Shown here piece after piece: positions 25,681 through 34,622 of a stretch of 64,000 nt of DNA. The stretch is from Mycobacterium kiyosense (GTDB lineage: Bacteria > Actinomycetota > Actinomycetes > Mycobacteriales > Mycobacteriaceae): NCBI GenBank assembly GCA_021654635.1, contig AP025179.1:186001-250000 (forward strand), read 5' to 3'. The notes under the pieces are model-generated. The model did not search any database and had not been told where the DNA came from. It worked only from the letters and a program-made list of their open reading frames with translations. Within the stretch, counting starts at the first letter, position 1; each line of letters opens with the position of its first letter. Position numbers and translations under genes: made by a program.

Positions 25681-26672
25681 GAGCGGCCCCGGGCCAGTGC
25701 GAAGCGCTTCATCATGAAGTCGAGGAGCTCCGGGGAGAGCAGGTCACCGGCATTCTCGACCCAGCACCAGCTACGTGCCACCTGCTTGCCCGACGAGCTT
25801 GCGGTCAGGCGCCCGAAGAAGTGGATGTAGCTGCCCGCGGTGTCGAAGGTGAACGTGTAGGAGTCCGAGCCGATCGAGGCCGCCAATACGGTCAACTTGC
25901 CGTCGGCGGTGAAGGACGGTGTTGCGACGATGTCGTCGTGGACCGTCGTCACATCGGCCTTGAATTGATAGCCGGGCCCGAATGCCCGCCCGCTGCGACC
26001 TTGCCAGAAGCAGCCCCCACCCCACTCGCCGTCGTCGTACTCATGTAGCCACGACACCCACATGCCCTGCAGCTTTCGCGCGATCGGCAGTTCCGGATAC
26101 ACCAAACCCGTTGGGCCGTAAGCGTAGTCCTGGTGCAGGTAGCCCGATACCTCGACACCGTCGACGATCCCGTCGGCGACCAGCAGCTCGTGGCGATACC
26201 AGGCCTGGTGTTCGATGCCGTCCTGGGACGGCACCCCAACGGTGAAGATGTCGGACACCGGTCGACCGTGCATCTCCCAGCGCCCGCTGGCGTCATACCA
26301 GTGAAAGCCGTTGCTATCACGCTCGATTCGGCCGCTGTAGAAGCCCAGGGTCGTCTTGTCTCCGCTGTCCTGGTACTCCAGCGGCTCGAACCAGTCGATC
26401 GTCGAGTACTCATCGAACAGGTGCGGCGGATCCCCCTCGAACGACGTCACCAGCTTCTTGAAGCCGGTGATGGGCGACACCACGTGGGTCATCCCGGCCA
26501 GAAAGTCGTCGGTGCCGCGCAGACCCCAGTACTGCTGTCCGGACGCGTCGCTGACCACCGCCCCGATCCACATCCCGGCCAAGCCCACGTCGGGGGCCGG
26601 CACCCACCCACGCCGGTAATGGTCCAGGGTGGGCGCTTGGGCGCGCACAGTGAAGTCGATTGGATCAGCCAT
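25677..26672 (-). CDS. Protein of unknown function, probably an all-beta lipocalin-like domain
   Basis: 331 residues; I do not recognise the family with certainty. It is rich in aromatic residues and short beta-like stretches (MWIGAVVSDASGQQYWGLRG, then TTLGFYSGRIERDSNGFHWY, then ISYTFTFDTAGSYIHFFGRL-like strands), has no signal peptide or membrane segment, and resembles in style the two-domain lipocalin fold of CrtC/AttH-type proteins (a guess). It leads the operon with DUF1214 and sulfotransferase, overlapping DUF1214 by four bases. The shared operon suggests a joint role in modifying a hydrophobic substrate. Confidence 0.65.
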   Translation of the reverse strand: MADPIDFTVRAQAPTLDHYRRGWVPAPDVGLAGMWIGAVVSDASGQQYWGLRGTDDFLAGMTHVVSPITGFKKLVTSFEGDPPHLFDEYSTIDWFEPLEYQDSGDKTTLGFYSGRIERDSNGFHWYDASGRWEMHGRPVSDIFTVGVPSQDGIEHQAWYRHELLVADGIVDGVEVSGYLHQDYAYGPTGLVYPELPIARKLQGMWVSWLHEYDDGEWGGGCFWQGRSGRAFGPGYQFKADVTTVHDDIVATPSFTADGKLTVLAASIGSDSYTFTFDTAGSYIHFFGRLTASSSGKQVARSWCWVENAGDLLSPELLDFMMKRFALARGRS

Positions 26673-26761
26673 GCGAATCGTCCTTTAGGTGCCCGGTCCC
26701 GCTGGATTCACGTCACGGCGACACTAGCGCCGAAGCCGGGCGGGCGCACTAGTCTTCTCAT

Positions 26762-29700
26762 ATGGCTCCCAAGAACCGCGTCTCGCGTCTATTTCTGGAA
26801 TGGCCCGTCGTCCGGCAGTTTCGCTCGGGGGATGTGTTCGGCCGCGGCCCGGCGGTGACCTCCAAGGACACCCGTTCCATCACCCCGCGCACCAGCACCG
26901 CCGATCGGGTAGTGCAGAGCGTCTGCCCGTACTGCGCGGTCGGCTGCGGGCAGCGGGTGTACGTCAAGGACGAGCGGGTGGTGCAGATCGAGGGTGACCC
27001 CGATTCGCCGATCTCGCGGGGCCGGCTGTGCCCGAAGGGGTCGGCCAGCGAACAGCTGGTCAACTCGCCGGGCCGGCAGATCAAGATGCTCTACCGGGCG
27101 CCGCGCGCCACCGAATGGCAGTCGCTGGATGTCGACACCGCCATCGACATGGTGGCCGACCGCTTCGTCGAAGCCCGCCGGCACGCCTGGCAGGACATCG
27201 ACAAAAAGGGGCACCCGTTGCGGCGCACCATGAAGATCGCCGCACTCGGCGGGGCAACGCTGGACAACGAAGAGAACTACGTCATCAAGAAGCTGTTCAC
27301 CGCCGCCGGCGCCATCCAGATCGAGAACCAAGCCCGTATTTGACACTCCGCCACAGTTCCCGGTCTGGGAACTTCCTTCGGGCGCGGCGGCGCCACCCAG
27401 TCACTGCAGGACATGGCCAATGCGGACTGCATCGTCATCCAGGGCTCGAACATGGCCGAATGCCACCCGGTGGGCTTCCAATGGGTGGAGGAGGCCAAAG
27501 CCCGCGGCTGCAAGCTGATTCATGTCGACCCGCGCTTCACCCGGACGTCGGCGTTGTCCGACAAGCACATCCCGATCCGGGCCGGCTCCGACGTGGTGTT
27601 GCTGGGCGCCCTGATCAACCATGTGATCAGCAACGACCTGTGGTTCCGGGAGTACGTGCTGGCCTACACCAACGCATCCACACTGATCAACGAAAACTAC
27701 CGGGACACCGAGGATCTGGGCGGCCTGTTCTCCGGCTTCGACCCCGAGACCGGGCAGTATGACCAGTCCTCCTGGGCCTATGCCAAGCACGAGGACGCCG
27801 ACCACGAGCACGGCGCCAGCGCCTCCGATCGGGCCGCCGGAGACGCCTACGGCATGGGCGGGCCGCCACTGGCACACGCGCGGGTGATACGCGACGAGAC
27901 ACTGCAGCACCCGCGCACGGTGTTCCAGATTCTCAAACGGCACTACGCCCGCTACACCCCCGAGATGGTGCGCGACGTCTGCGGCATCGGCATCGAGGAC
28001 TTCGGTTACCTCGCGCGAGCCATCACCGAAAACTCCGGACGTGAGCGCACCACCTGTTTCGCCTACGCCGTGGGCTGGACCCAGCACACGCTCGGAGCCC
28101 AATTCATCCGCACCGCAACGATTCTGCAGTTGCTACTGGGTAACGTGGGACGGCCCGGCGGCGGCATCATGGCGTTGCGCGGGCACGCCACCATCCAGGG
28201 CTCGACCGACATCCCGACGCTGTTCAACCTGCTGCCGGGCTACCTGCCGATGCCAAAAGCCGGTATTCACAACACGTTGCGCGACTACATCGAGGCCACC
28301 GGACCGAAGACGCAGAAGGGCTACTGGGCCAACGCCGACACCTATATCGTGAGCCTGCTCAAGGCGTGGTGGGGCGATGCCGCCACCGAAGACAACGACT
28401 GGGCGTTCGACTACCTGCCCCGCCTCGATGGCCCGCACGGCACCTATCAGACGGTCATGTCGATGCTCGAGGACGAGGTGGACGGCTACTTCATCCTGGG
28501 CCAGAATCCGGCCGTCGGGTCGGCGCACGGCCGGATGCAGCGCCTGGGCATGTCACACCTCAAGTGGCTGGTGGTGCGCGACCTCAACCTCATCGAATCC
28601 GCCACCTGGTGGAAGGACGGACCGGAGATCGCCTCCGGGGAACTGAAGACCGAGGACATCGAGACCGAGGTGTTCTTCTTCCCCGCCGCCACCCATGTCG
28701 AGAAGTCCGGGACATTCACCCAGACCCAGCGGGTGGTGCAGTGGCGCCACCAGGCGGTCGAACCGCCCGGCGACTGCCAGAGCGAACTGCAGTTCTTCGT
28801 CGAACTCGGAAACCGGATCCGGCAGCGCCTGGCCGGGTCCACCGACGAACGCGACCGCCCGCTGCTAGACCTGACCTGGAACTACCCCGTCGACGAGCAC
28901 GGCGAACCCGACCCCGAGTCGGTGCTCGCCGAGATCAACGGGTTTCGCGCGGACGGTACCCCGCTGTCGGGATTCACCGAATTGCGTGCCGACGGATCGA
29001 CGGCCTGCGGCTGCTGGATCTACTCCGGGGTCTATGCCGGCGGCGTCAACAAGGCCGCCCGCCGGGTGCCGCTCGGCGGCCCGAGCCCGATGCAATCCGA
29101 ATGGGGTTGGGCCTGGCCGGCCGATCGGCGCATCCTCTACAACCGCGCCTCGGCCGACCCGGACGGCAAACCGTGGAGCGAACGCAAGAAGCTGGTGTGG
29201 TGGGACGCCGAGCACAGCCGGTGGGTCGGACACGACGTCCCGGACTTCCCCGTCGACCGCGCTCCCGGTTCGCGGCCCGATCCCGACGTCGGCGGACCCG
29301 ACGGGCTGGCCGGCGACGACCCGTTCATCATGCAAGCCGACGGCAAGGGTTGGCTGTTCGCCCCGAAGGGCATGGTCGACGGCCCGCTGCCCACCCACTA
29401 CGAACCGCAGGAATCGCCGATCGCCAACGCGCTCTATCCCCAGCAGCAGAGCCCGTCACGAATCCTGTTCCCGCGCAAGGACAATCTGTGGGCTCCGAGT
29501 GGCGGCGAACCAGGCTCGCAGGTGTATCCGTACGTGTTCACCACCTACCGGCTCACCGAACATCACACCGCGGGCGGCATGAGCCGCTGGCTGCCCTACC
29601 TGTCCGAGCTGCAACCCGAGATGTTCTGCGAGGTCTCCCCGGAGCTGGCCGCCGACCGCGGTTTGCAGCCCTACGGCTGGGCCACCATCATCTCACCGCG

Positions 29701-30031
29701 CGGCGCGATCGAGGCCAAAGTTCTTGTGACAGAACGAATGACACCCCTGACGATCGGCGGACGCACCATCCACCAGATCGGGTTGCCGTATCACTGGGGC
29801 GTGGGCAGCGACGCCGTGGTGAGTGGCGACGGGGCGAACGACCTGCTGGGCGTGACGCTGGATCCGAACGTGCAGATCCAGGAGTCCAAGGCCGGATCCT
29901 GCGACATCCGTCCGGGCCGCCGACCCCAGGGCGAGGAACTGCTGCGCCTGATCGAGGAGTACCAGTCGCGTGCGGGCGTGACCGTGGAGACCGATAACGT
30001 TCGACTCACCGAGCGCAACCGGGAGGGCTGA
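26762..30031 (+). CDS. fdh: Formate dehydrogenase alpha subunit, selenoprotein (Sec194 encoded by UGA)
   Basis: 1089 residues when the UGA at 27341-27343 is read as selenocysteine. The N-terminal 4Fe-4S ligands are C55, C58, C62 and C90 (CPYCAVGC and LCPKG). The sequence around the UGA, ENQARI-Sec-HSATV, is the molybdenum-ligand site of FdnG-type formate dehydrogenases, where E. coli has NQARV-Sec-HGPTV. A SECIS hairpin follows at the right distance. Downstream are SNMAECHPVGFQW and the long Mo-bis-MGD domains to the end. It oxidises formate to CO2. No Tat signal is visible (the start MAPKNRVSRLFLEW lacks RR and an h-region). Its stop overlaps the beta-subunit ATG. All Sec machinery lies just downstream. 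Confidence 0.95.
27341..27373 (+). promoter_or_regulatory. Selenocysteine UGA codon and bacterial SECIS hairpin
   Basis: The UGA at 27341-27343 is followed after 11 bases by a perfect stem-loop: AGTTCCC (27355-27361), loop GGTCT, GGGAACT (27367-27373). The loop sequence GGUCU and the spacing match the E. coli fdhF SECIS, where SelB contacts the loop guanine and uracil (known). The stem is coding sequence and open in the FDH frame. Confidence 0.9.
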
Positions 30032-31008
30032 TGGGTCAACTGGCCGGACCAACCGACCCCACCGGCGATGCTCGATGGCCGGATCCCAAGCCGCGCAAAG
30101 GATTCTTCACCGACACCTCGATCTGCATCGGCTGCAAGGCGTGCGAGGTGGCCTGCAAGGAGTGGAATCGCAACCCCCTCGACGGCGACCTGGAGCTGCT
30201 CGGCTCCTCCTACGACAACACCGGCCAACTGGGCGCCAGCACCTGGCGGCACGTCGCGTTCATCGAGCAGGGCCGCGAGCGCATCGAGCAGGCGCGCGAA
30301 TCCGGCCGGGCCCTGGTGGGTCTGGGTATGCCGGCCATGCCGGGCAAGCCGGACCTCACGCCGCCGGACACCCCGGAGTTCCGCTGGCTGATGGCCTCCG
30401 ACGTCTGTAAGCACTGCACCCATGCCGGGTGTTTGGACGTCTGCCCGACCGGCGCGTTGTTCCGCACCGAGTTCGGCACCGTCGTCGTGCAGCACGACGT
30501 CTGCAACGGATGCGGAACGTGCGTGGCAGGGTGCCCGTTCGGGGTGGTCGAGCGCCGCAGCGACGGCACCTACCGAACCCCTGCGCAACGGTCCGGGCAA
30601 CGCTCGGATCGACCGGCGGAGGAGTTCGTCACGGGCGTCGCGCAGAAATGCACCCTGTGCTACGACCGGCTCCTCGACGATCAGGAACCCGCCTGCGCCA
30701 AGACCTGCCCGACGACGTCGATCAAGTTCGGTGACCACGACGGCCTGGTGCAGCAGGCCCGGGAGCGGGTCGCGGCGCTGCACGCCCGCGGGATGACCGA
30801 AGCCCGGTTGTACGGCGCCAACGAAAACGACGGCGTCGGCGGCACCGGATCGGTGTTCCTGCTGCTCGACGAGCCCGAGGTGTACGGCCTGCCGCCGGAC
30901 CCGAGGGTGTGCACCGCCGATCTGCCGCGCATGTTCAACCGGGCCGGTCTGGCCGGGGTCGGGATGGTTGCCGCGGCGGTGCTGCTTGCGTTCTGGAGGG
31001 CCCGGTGA
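30031..31008 (+). CDS. Formate dehydrogenase beta subunit, four 4Fe-4S clusters
   Basis: 325 residues of the FdnH/HybA type. Four cysteine groups are visible: CIGCKACEVACKEW (residues 32-45), CKHCTHAGCLDVCPTGA, CNGCGTCVAGCPFG and CTLCYDRLLDDQEPACAKTCP (its C-x2-C ... C-x3-C pattern). They form the wire from the Mo/Se site to the membrane partner. A single hydrophobic C-terminal segment at about 303-322 (GMVAAAVLLAFW) anchors it. The start ATG overlaps the alpha-subunit stop (TGATG), and its own stop overlaps the GTG that probably starts the NrfD gene, so the three are translationally coupled. Confidence 0.93.
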   Translation: MGQLAGPTDPTGDARWPDPKPRKGFFTDTSICIGCKACEVACKEWNRNPLDGDLELLGSSYDNTGQLGASTWRHVAFIEQGRERIEQARESGRALVGLGMPAMPGKPDLTPPDTPEFRWLMASDVCKHCTHAGCLDVCPTGALFRTEFGTVVVQHDVCNGCGTCVAGCPFGVVERRSDGTYRTPAQRSGQRSDRPAEEFVTGVAQKCTLCYDRLLDDQEPACAKTCPTTSIKFGDHDGLVQQARERVAALHARGMTEARLYGANENDGVGGTGSVFLLLDEPEVYGLPPDPRVCTADLPRMFNRAGLAGVGMVAAAVLLAFWRAR

Positions 31009-31104
31009 GTACGTCTGAGTTCGACAGTCTGCGGCCTCCGGAACCGACCGGCGGGAAACGGCGCCGGCGGGGGCAGGGGAAAGCGGCGCCGCGACGAGTC
31101 GCTG

Positions 31105-32076
31105 ATGGTCCCCGAGGCAGAGTTCACCTCGTACTACGGGCGCCCGGTGGTCAAGCCCGCGCCGTGGGAACACGAGGTCGCGGCGTACCTGTTCCTGGGC
31201 GGAGTGGCCGGTGGGTCCGGCCTGCTGGCGGCCGGCGCCCAACTGACCGGGCGCGCTACGCTGCGCCGCAACGCCCGGCTGTCGGCGCTGGCGGCGGCGG
31301 GAATCGGGGCGGCTGCGCTGGTCAAGGACCTCGGCCGGCCCGAACGGTTCGTCAACATGATGCGCACCATCAAGCTCACCTCGCCGATGAGCGTCGGCTC
31401 CTGGATTCTGGCTGCCTTCAGTGCCGGCGCCGGTGTGGCCGCCGCCGCCGAGATCGACCGCCTGACGGGCGAGCGCCTGCCGCTGGGTCCGCTGCGGCCA
31501 GTGCTGCGGGCGGTCGAAGGCCCTGCCGGGTTGGAAGCAGGATTGTTCGCGCCACCGCTGGCGGCCTACACCGCGGTGTTGCTCGCCGACACCGCGACTC
31601 CGACCTGGAACGCCATGCACGAGGACTTGGCGTTTGTGTTCGTCAGCTCGGCCAGCCTGGCCGCGTCCGGACTGGCGATGATCACCACCCCGGTCGCCGA
31701 GACCGGCCCGGTGCGCCGGTTGGCCGTGCTCGGCGTGCTCGGCGATGTGGTGGCGATGAGACTGATGGAACGCCGGATGGACCCGGTGGCCGCCGAACCG
31801 CTACATCACGGTGGCCCGGGGGCGATGCTGCGGTGGAGCGAGCGCCTAGCCGTTGCGGGTGCCGCGGGCACCCTGCTCGGCGGCCGGAATCGCCTACTCG
31901 CGGCTATGTCCGGCGCGGCGCTGATGGCGGCGTCGGCGCTCACCAGATTTGGTGTGTTCGAAGCGGGCAAAGAGTCGGCCCGCGATCCCCGCTACACGAT
32001 CGAGCCGCAGAAGCGCAGGCTCGCGGCCCGCCGCGCGGCCGGCATCACCGGCGACTCGATCACCACCTCCGGCTGA
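31105..32076 (+). CDS. nrfD: NrfD/PsrC-type membrane anchor of formate dehydrogenase
   Basis: 323 residues from the ATG at 31105, with about eight to nine membrane segments. The opening FTSYYGRPVVKPAPWEHEVAAYLFLGGVAGGSG is typical of NrfD quinone-site subunits (cited by its Y-Y-G-R-P and W-x-x-x-x-x-A-Y-x-F parts). LVKDLGRPERFVNMMRTIKL is the conserved D-L-G-R-P-x-R-F loop, and SPMSVGSWIL follows. It passes electrons to menaquinone. A better natural start is the GTG at 31005, coupled to the beta subunit; that frame (VSTSEFDSLRPPEP ... Arg/Gly-rich) is one base out of register, and removing one G from the G5 run at 31069-31073 restores it. Confidence 0.85.
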   Translation: MVPEAEFTSYYGRPVVKPAPWEHEVAAYLFLGGVAGGSGLLAAGAQLTGRATLRRNARLSALAAAGIGAAALVKDLGRPERFVNMMRTIKLTSPMSVGSWILAAFSAGAGVAAAAEIDRLTGERLPLGPLRPVLRAVEGPAGLEAGLFAPPLAAYTAVLLADTATPTWNAMHEDLAFVFVSSASLAASGLAMITTPVAETGPVRRLAVLGVLGDVVAMRLMERRMDPVAAEPLHHGGPGAMLRWSERLAVAGAAGTLLGGRNRLLAAMSGAALMAASALTRFGVFEAGKESARDPRYTIEPQKRRLAARRAAGITGDSITTSG

Positions 32077-32093
32077 GTTCCCGAGCGCGGCGG

Positions 32094-33066
32094 CTAGCGG
32101 ATCTCGATGCCCTGTCCGCTCGCCGTGTGGCCGATGACCGGATGTCCCGGTAACTCGCCGACCACCAGCAGCCCGCCCGAGGTCTGGGCGTCGGCCAGCA
32201 ACAGCAGATCGTCCTCGGTGACGCCGGGCGCCGCGCGCAGGTGCGGCCGCACCCAGTCCAGGTTGCGCCTAGTCCCTCCCGAGACGAAGCCGTCGCGCAG
32301 CGCGTCGGTGGCGCTGTCGAGCACCGGAACCGCGGCGCGCTCGATGACCGCCCCGACCCGGGAGGCCCGGCACAGCTTGTGCAGATGCCCCAGCAGGCCG
32401 AAGCCGGTCACGTCGGTGGCGGCTTTCAACCCCGCCGCCACCGCTGCCTCGGCTGCGTCGCGGTTGAGCCGGGTCATGGTCGCGATGGCTTCGGCGAAGG
32501 CTTCGCCGGTTTGCTTGTGCCGGTTGTTGAGCAGCCCGACGCCGATCGGCTTGGTGAGAGTAAGCGGCAGTCCCGGCTCGGCGGCATCGTTGCGCAGCAG
32601 CTTGCCGGGATCGGCGACGCCGGTGACGGCCATGCCGTACTTGGGTTCCGGATCCGTCGATGGAATGTCCGCCGATCACCGGGCAGCCGGCCTCGGATGC
32701 CACCGCCAGTCCGCCGCGCAGCACCTCGGTCATCAGCTGCAGCGGCAGCAGGTCCCGCGGCCAGCCGACCAGGTTGATCGCGACCACCGGGCGGCCGCCC
32801 ATCGCATAGATGTCCGACAGCGCGTTGGCCGCGGCGATCCTGCCCCAGTCGTAGGCGTCGTCGACGACGGGCGTGAAGAAGTCGGCGGTGGACAGCACGG
32901 CAAGATCGCCAACCAGGACGGCGGCCGCGTCGTCTCCGTCGTCCAGCCCGACGAGCACGTCGGGGCCGGCCTGACCGGTCAGGCCCCGGACCGCCTCTTC
33001 GAGTTCGCCCGGAGGGATCTTGCAGGCGCAGCCGCCGCCGTGCGCGTAGCCGGTGAGTCGCCTCAT
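32094..33066 (-). pseudogene. selD: selD, selenide-water dikinase (selenophosphate synthase), +1 frameshift
   Basis: The start MRRLTGYAHGGGCACKIPPG carries the catalytic G-C-x-C-K and matches SelD, here with Cys rather than Sec. GLDDGDDAAAVLVGDLAVLSTADFF and GRIAAANALSDIYAMGG follow (ATP and metal sites). At 32654-32655 an extra C (CC where one C would do) shifts the frame; deleting it reads VIGGHSIDDPEPKYGMAVTGV without a break to the end (DAQTSGGLLVVGELP). The total length, 973 bases, is 3n+1. The enzyme makes selenophosphate for Sec-tRNA. Since the locus needs it and the shift is a single base in a C/G-rich context, a sequencing error is the best explanation. Divergent from tRNA-Sec. Confidence 0.88.
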
Positions 33067-33182
33067 CAGCCCGACATTACGGCCACGCCGGCCGGCAGTT
33101 GACTCTGCGTCTGCGGCACAAAAGTGCGAGAAGAACCCGCCTTGAGCGCTGAGTCGACGGCGGCCCGGCTAGGTTGGACCCT

Positions 33183-33275
33183 GGAGGCGTTTGGGTTCCT
33201 GGTGGTCCCCCCGGTCTTCAAAACCGGTGAGGCCGAGTATCTCGGTCTGGCGGGTTCGATTCCCGTCCGCCTCCG
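33183..33275 (+). tRNA. selC: tRNA-Sec (anticodon UCA)
   Basis: Folds as a long selenocysteine tRNA of about 93 bases. The acceptor stem GGAGGCG (33183-33189) pairs with CGCCTCC (33268-33274), discriminator G. The anticodon stem CCGGT/ACCGG holds loop CTTCAAA with anticodon UCA at 33218-33220. A long variable arm (around GAGGCCGAGTATCTCGGTCT) and a T-arm with GGGTTCGATTCCC complete it. CCA is not encoded. It lies between selD (divergent) and selA. Confidence 0.95.
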
Positions 33276-33306
33276 CGACATTGCCCCGAGGAGGTCGAGA
33301 CATCAA

Positions 33307-34614
33307 GTGACACAGCTCGACCCGCGCCGCCTGATTCCCCGCACGGATCAGCTGATGGAACTACCAGCGGTGCAACAAGCGCGAAAACGGCTGGGCGACA
33401 CCGTCGTACGAACACTTATCCGAGACATCCAGGACCGCGCCCGCCGCGGTGACCTGCCACCGGACCGGGTGCAGGACGCGGTGCTGCAGTCCCTGACCAC
33501 GCGGGCCACCACCTCGTTGACGCCCGTCCTGAACGCCACCGGCGTCATCGTGCACACCAACCTGGGCCGGGCCCCACTGTCCGTCGGCGCCCTCGAGGCA
33601 CTCGTCGCGGCCAGCGCCTACGTCGACGTCGAACTCGACCTCGCCACCGGCGCCCGGTCCAAACGCGGCACCGCGACCCGCGAGGCATTGCTCGTCGCCT
33701 GCCCGGCCGCCGAGGACGCACTGGTGGTCAACAACGGTGCGGCCGCGCTGGTGCTGGCAACCACCGCCCTGGCTGCGGGTAAAGAGGTGGTGGTCAGTCG
33801 CGGGGAGCTGATCGAGATCGGCGCCGGCTTCCGATTGCCCGACCTGATCGCCTCGACCGGGGCCCGGCTGCGCGAAGTCGGTACCACCAATCGCACGCAC
33901 CTCCCGGACTATGCCGACGCGATCGGCCCGCAGACCGGATGCGTACTCAAGGTGCACCAGAGCAACTTTCGCGTGGCGGGGTTCACCGCCGCAGTGTCCC
34001 TCGCTGAACTCCGCACCGTGACCACCGCCCGCCAGGTTCCGTTGATCAGCGACCTGGGCAGCGGTCTGTTGGCGCCGGACCCGGTGCTGCCCGACGAGCC
34101 CGACGCCGCCACGGCACTGACCGACGGCGCCGACATCGTCACTGCCAGCGGCGACAAGCTGCTGGGCGGCCCGCAGGCCGGCATCCTGCTGGGCCGGGCC
34201 GACGTGGTGGCCCGCCTGGCCCGTCACCCACTGGCCCGGGCCGTCCGCGCCGACAAACTCACCCTGGCCGCGCTCGAGGCGACGGTAAGAGCCGGCACTT
34301 CGCCGGTGACCCAGGCTTTGCATGCCGACCCCGCGGCCCTGCGCGCCCGCGCCGAACGATTGGCCGCGGCGGTCGCAGCCCCGGTGGTTCCGCACGACGG
34401 CCGGGTCGGCGGCGGCGGCGCGCCGGGTGTGCCGCTGCCGGGCTGGGCGGTCCGGCTGCCCGAGTCGGCGGCCGCAGCGCTGCGCACGGGTCGCCCAGCG
34501 GTATTGCCGCGGGTGCACGACGGCGCGTGCCTGCTCGACCTGCGCTGCATACCGGAGTCCGACGACGATCGCCTGTTGGCCGCCGTCCGCGCAGCCCTGG
34601 GTGCGGCCCCCTGA
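33307..34614 (+). CDS. selA: L-seryl-tRNA(Sec) selenium transferase
   Basis: 435 residues from the GTG at 33307 (VTQLDPRRLIPRTDQLMELPAVQQ). It is a fold-type I PLP enzyme that turns Ser-tRNA(Sec) into Sec-tRNA(Sec) using selenophosphate. Family blocks seen are LNATGVIVHTNLGRAPLS, VVNNGAAALVLATTALAAGKEVVVSRGELIEIGAGFRLPDL (by its N-N-x-A-A-A and S-R-G-x-x-x-E-I-G parts) and ASGDKLLGGPQAGILLG, where the Lys is the PLP Schiff base. The upstream frame is open but overlaps tRNA-Sec, so the GTG is preferred. selB begins nine bases after its stop. Confidence 0.94.
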   Translation: MTQLDPRRLIPRTDQLMELPAVQQARKRLGDTVVRTLIRDIQDRARRGDLPPDRVQDAVLQSLTTRATTSLTPVLNATGVIVHTNLGRAPLSVGALEALVAASAYVDVELDLATGARSKRGTATREALLVACPAAEDALVVNNGAAALVLATTALAAGKEVVVSRGELIEIGAGFRLPDLIASTGARLREVGTTNRTHLPDYADAIGPQTGCVLKVHQSNFRVAGFTAAVSLAELRTVTTARQVPLISDLGSGLLAPDPVLPDEPDAATALTDGADIVTASGDKLLGGPQAGILLGRADVVARLARHPLARAVRADKLTLAALEATVRAGTSPVTQALHADPAALRARAERLAAAVAAPVVPHDGRVGGGGAPGVPLPGWAVRLPESAAAALRTGRPAVLPRVHDGACLLDLRCIPESDDDRLLAAVRAALGAAP

Positions 34615-34622
34615 CCGCGCAC

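Noticed and set aside
27341..27343. The UGA read as a stop that makes fdh a pseudogene or two genes
   Set aside because: The frame continues with perfect homology on both sides, the position is the Sec site of the family, a SECIS hairpin follows, and tRNA-Sec, selA, selB and selD are adjacent.
29791..31620. 609-residue minus-strand open frame over the FDH operon
   Set aside because: Composition is that of antisense shadow (Arg/Gly/His-rich, no motif); the plus-strand genes have clear homology.
33124..33306. Longer N-terminus for selA from 33124
   Set aside because: It would translate through tRNA-Sec and has no SelA homology; the GTG at 33307 fits the family.
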